Part shown: positions 5,492 to 5,504 of the stretch, one piece after another | Layout: each line of letters opens with the position of its first letter | Numbering within the stretch: position 1 is the stretch's first letter | Program-made: the position numbers and the translations under genes | Origin: Desulfobacterales bacterium | GTDB taxonomy: Bacteria; Desulfobacterota; Desulfobacteria; Desulfobacterales; C00003060 | Length of the DNA: 5,504 nt | Assembly: GCA_030668505.1 (NCBI GenBank) | Contig: DAOUTV010000157.1 | Span: 1 to 5,504, forward strand | Direction of reading: 5' to 3' | Notes under the pieces: model-generated | Databases searched by the model: none | The model's input: the letters and a program-made list of their open reading frames with translations, nothing else | Told to the model about the DNA's origin: nothing

Positions 5492-5504
5492 GGAAAATCA
5501 AGGG

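Overview
The window reads as a housekeeping segment from a Desulfobacterota (Deltaproteobacteria) type bacterium of moderate GC content. This placement rests on gene order as I know it (an AlaC-type aminotransferase, homoserine dehydrogenase and an archaeal-type phosphoglycerate mutase in a row), on protein similarity, and on heptamer-repeat spacers. It is an inference, not proof.

Layout: the 3' end of alaS (+, cut by the window edge) converges on purM (-). A 286-base divergent spacer with promoter-like signals and an inverted repeat separates purM from a rightward cluster. This cluster is alaC (AlaC-type aminotransferase), then hom (homoserine dehydrogenase), then an apgM-family metalloenzyme whose start codon overlaps the hom stop. 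A good sigma70-type promoter follows immediately, driving an initiator tRNA-Met with encoded CCA that ends 13 bases before the window edge.

How the genes fit together: hom makes homoserine from aspartate semialdehyde. The apgM-family protein next to it belongs to a group proposed, from gene context, to serve as the homoserine kinase in genomes lacking classical ThrB. The pair would then carry aspartate semialdehyde to phosphohomoserine for threonine. The aminotransferase probably makes alanine or a related amino acid. alaS, purM and tRNA-fMet are core translation and purine genes.

The main oddity is that hom is interrupted by a single in-frame TAG (3230-3232). The frame and family sequence continue perfectly on both sides, and all later catalytic residues and the ACT domain are intact. 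The TAG lies near the junction between the NAD(P)-binding and catalytic domains, and a GTG codon with a Shine-Dalgarno-like GAGG follows 18 bases later. The options are a sequencing or assembly error, a recent nonsense mutation, amber readthrough (pyrrolysine is known in some Deltaproteobacteria), or two separately translated pieces. A second pattern is that three of the four intergenic spacers carry short tandem repeats with a 7-base unit, each of different sequence. One of them forms a 28-base-arm hairpin between alaC and hom. I see no mobile element, CRISPR array or defence system here.
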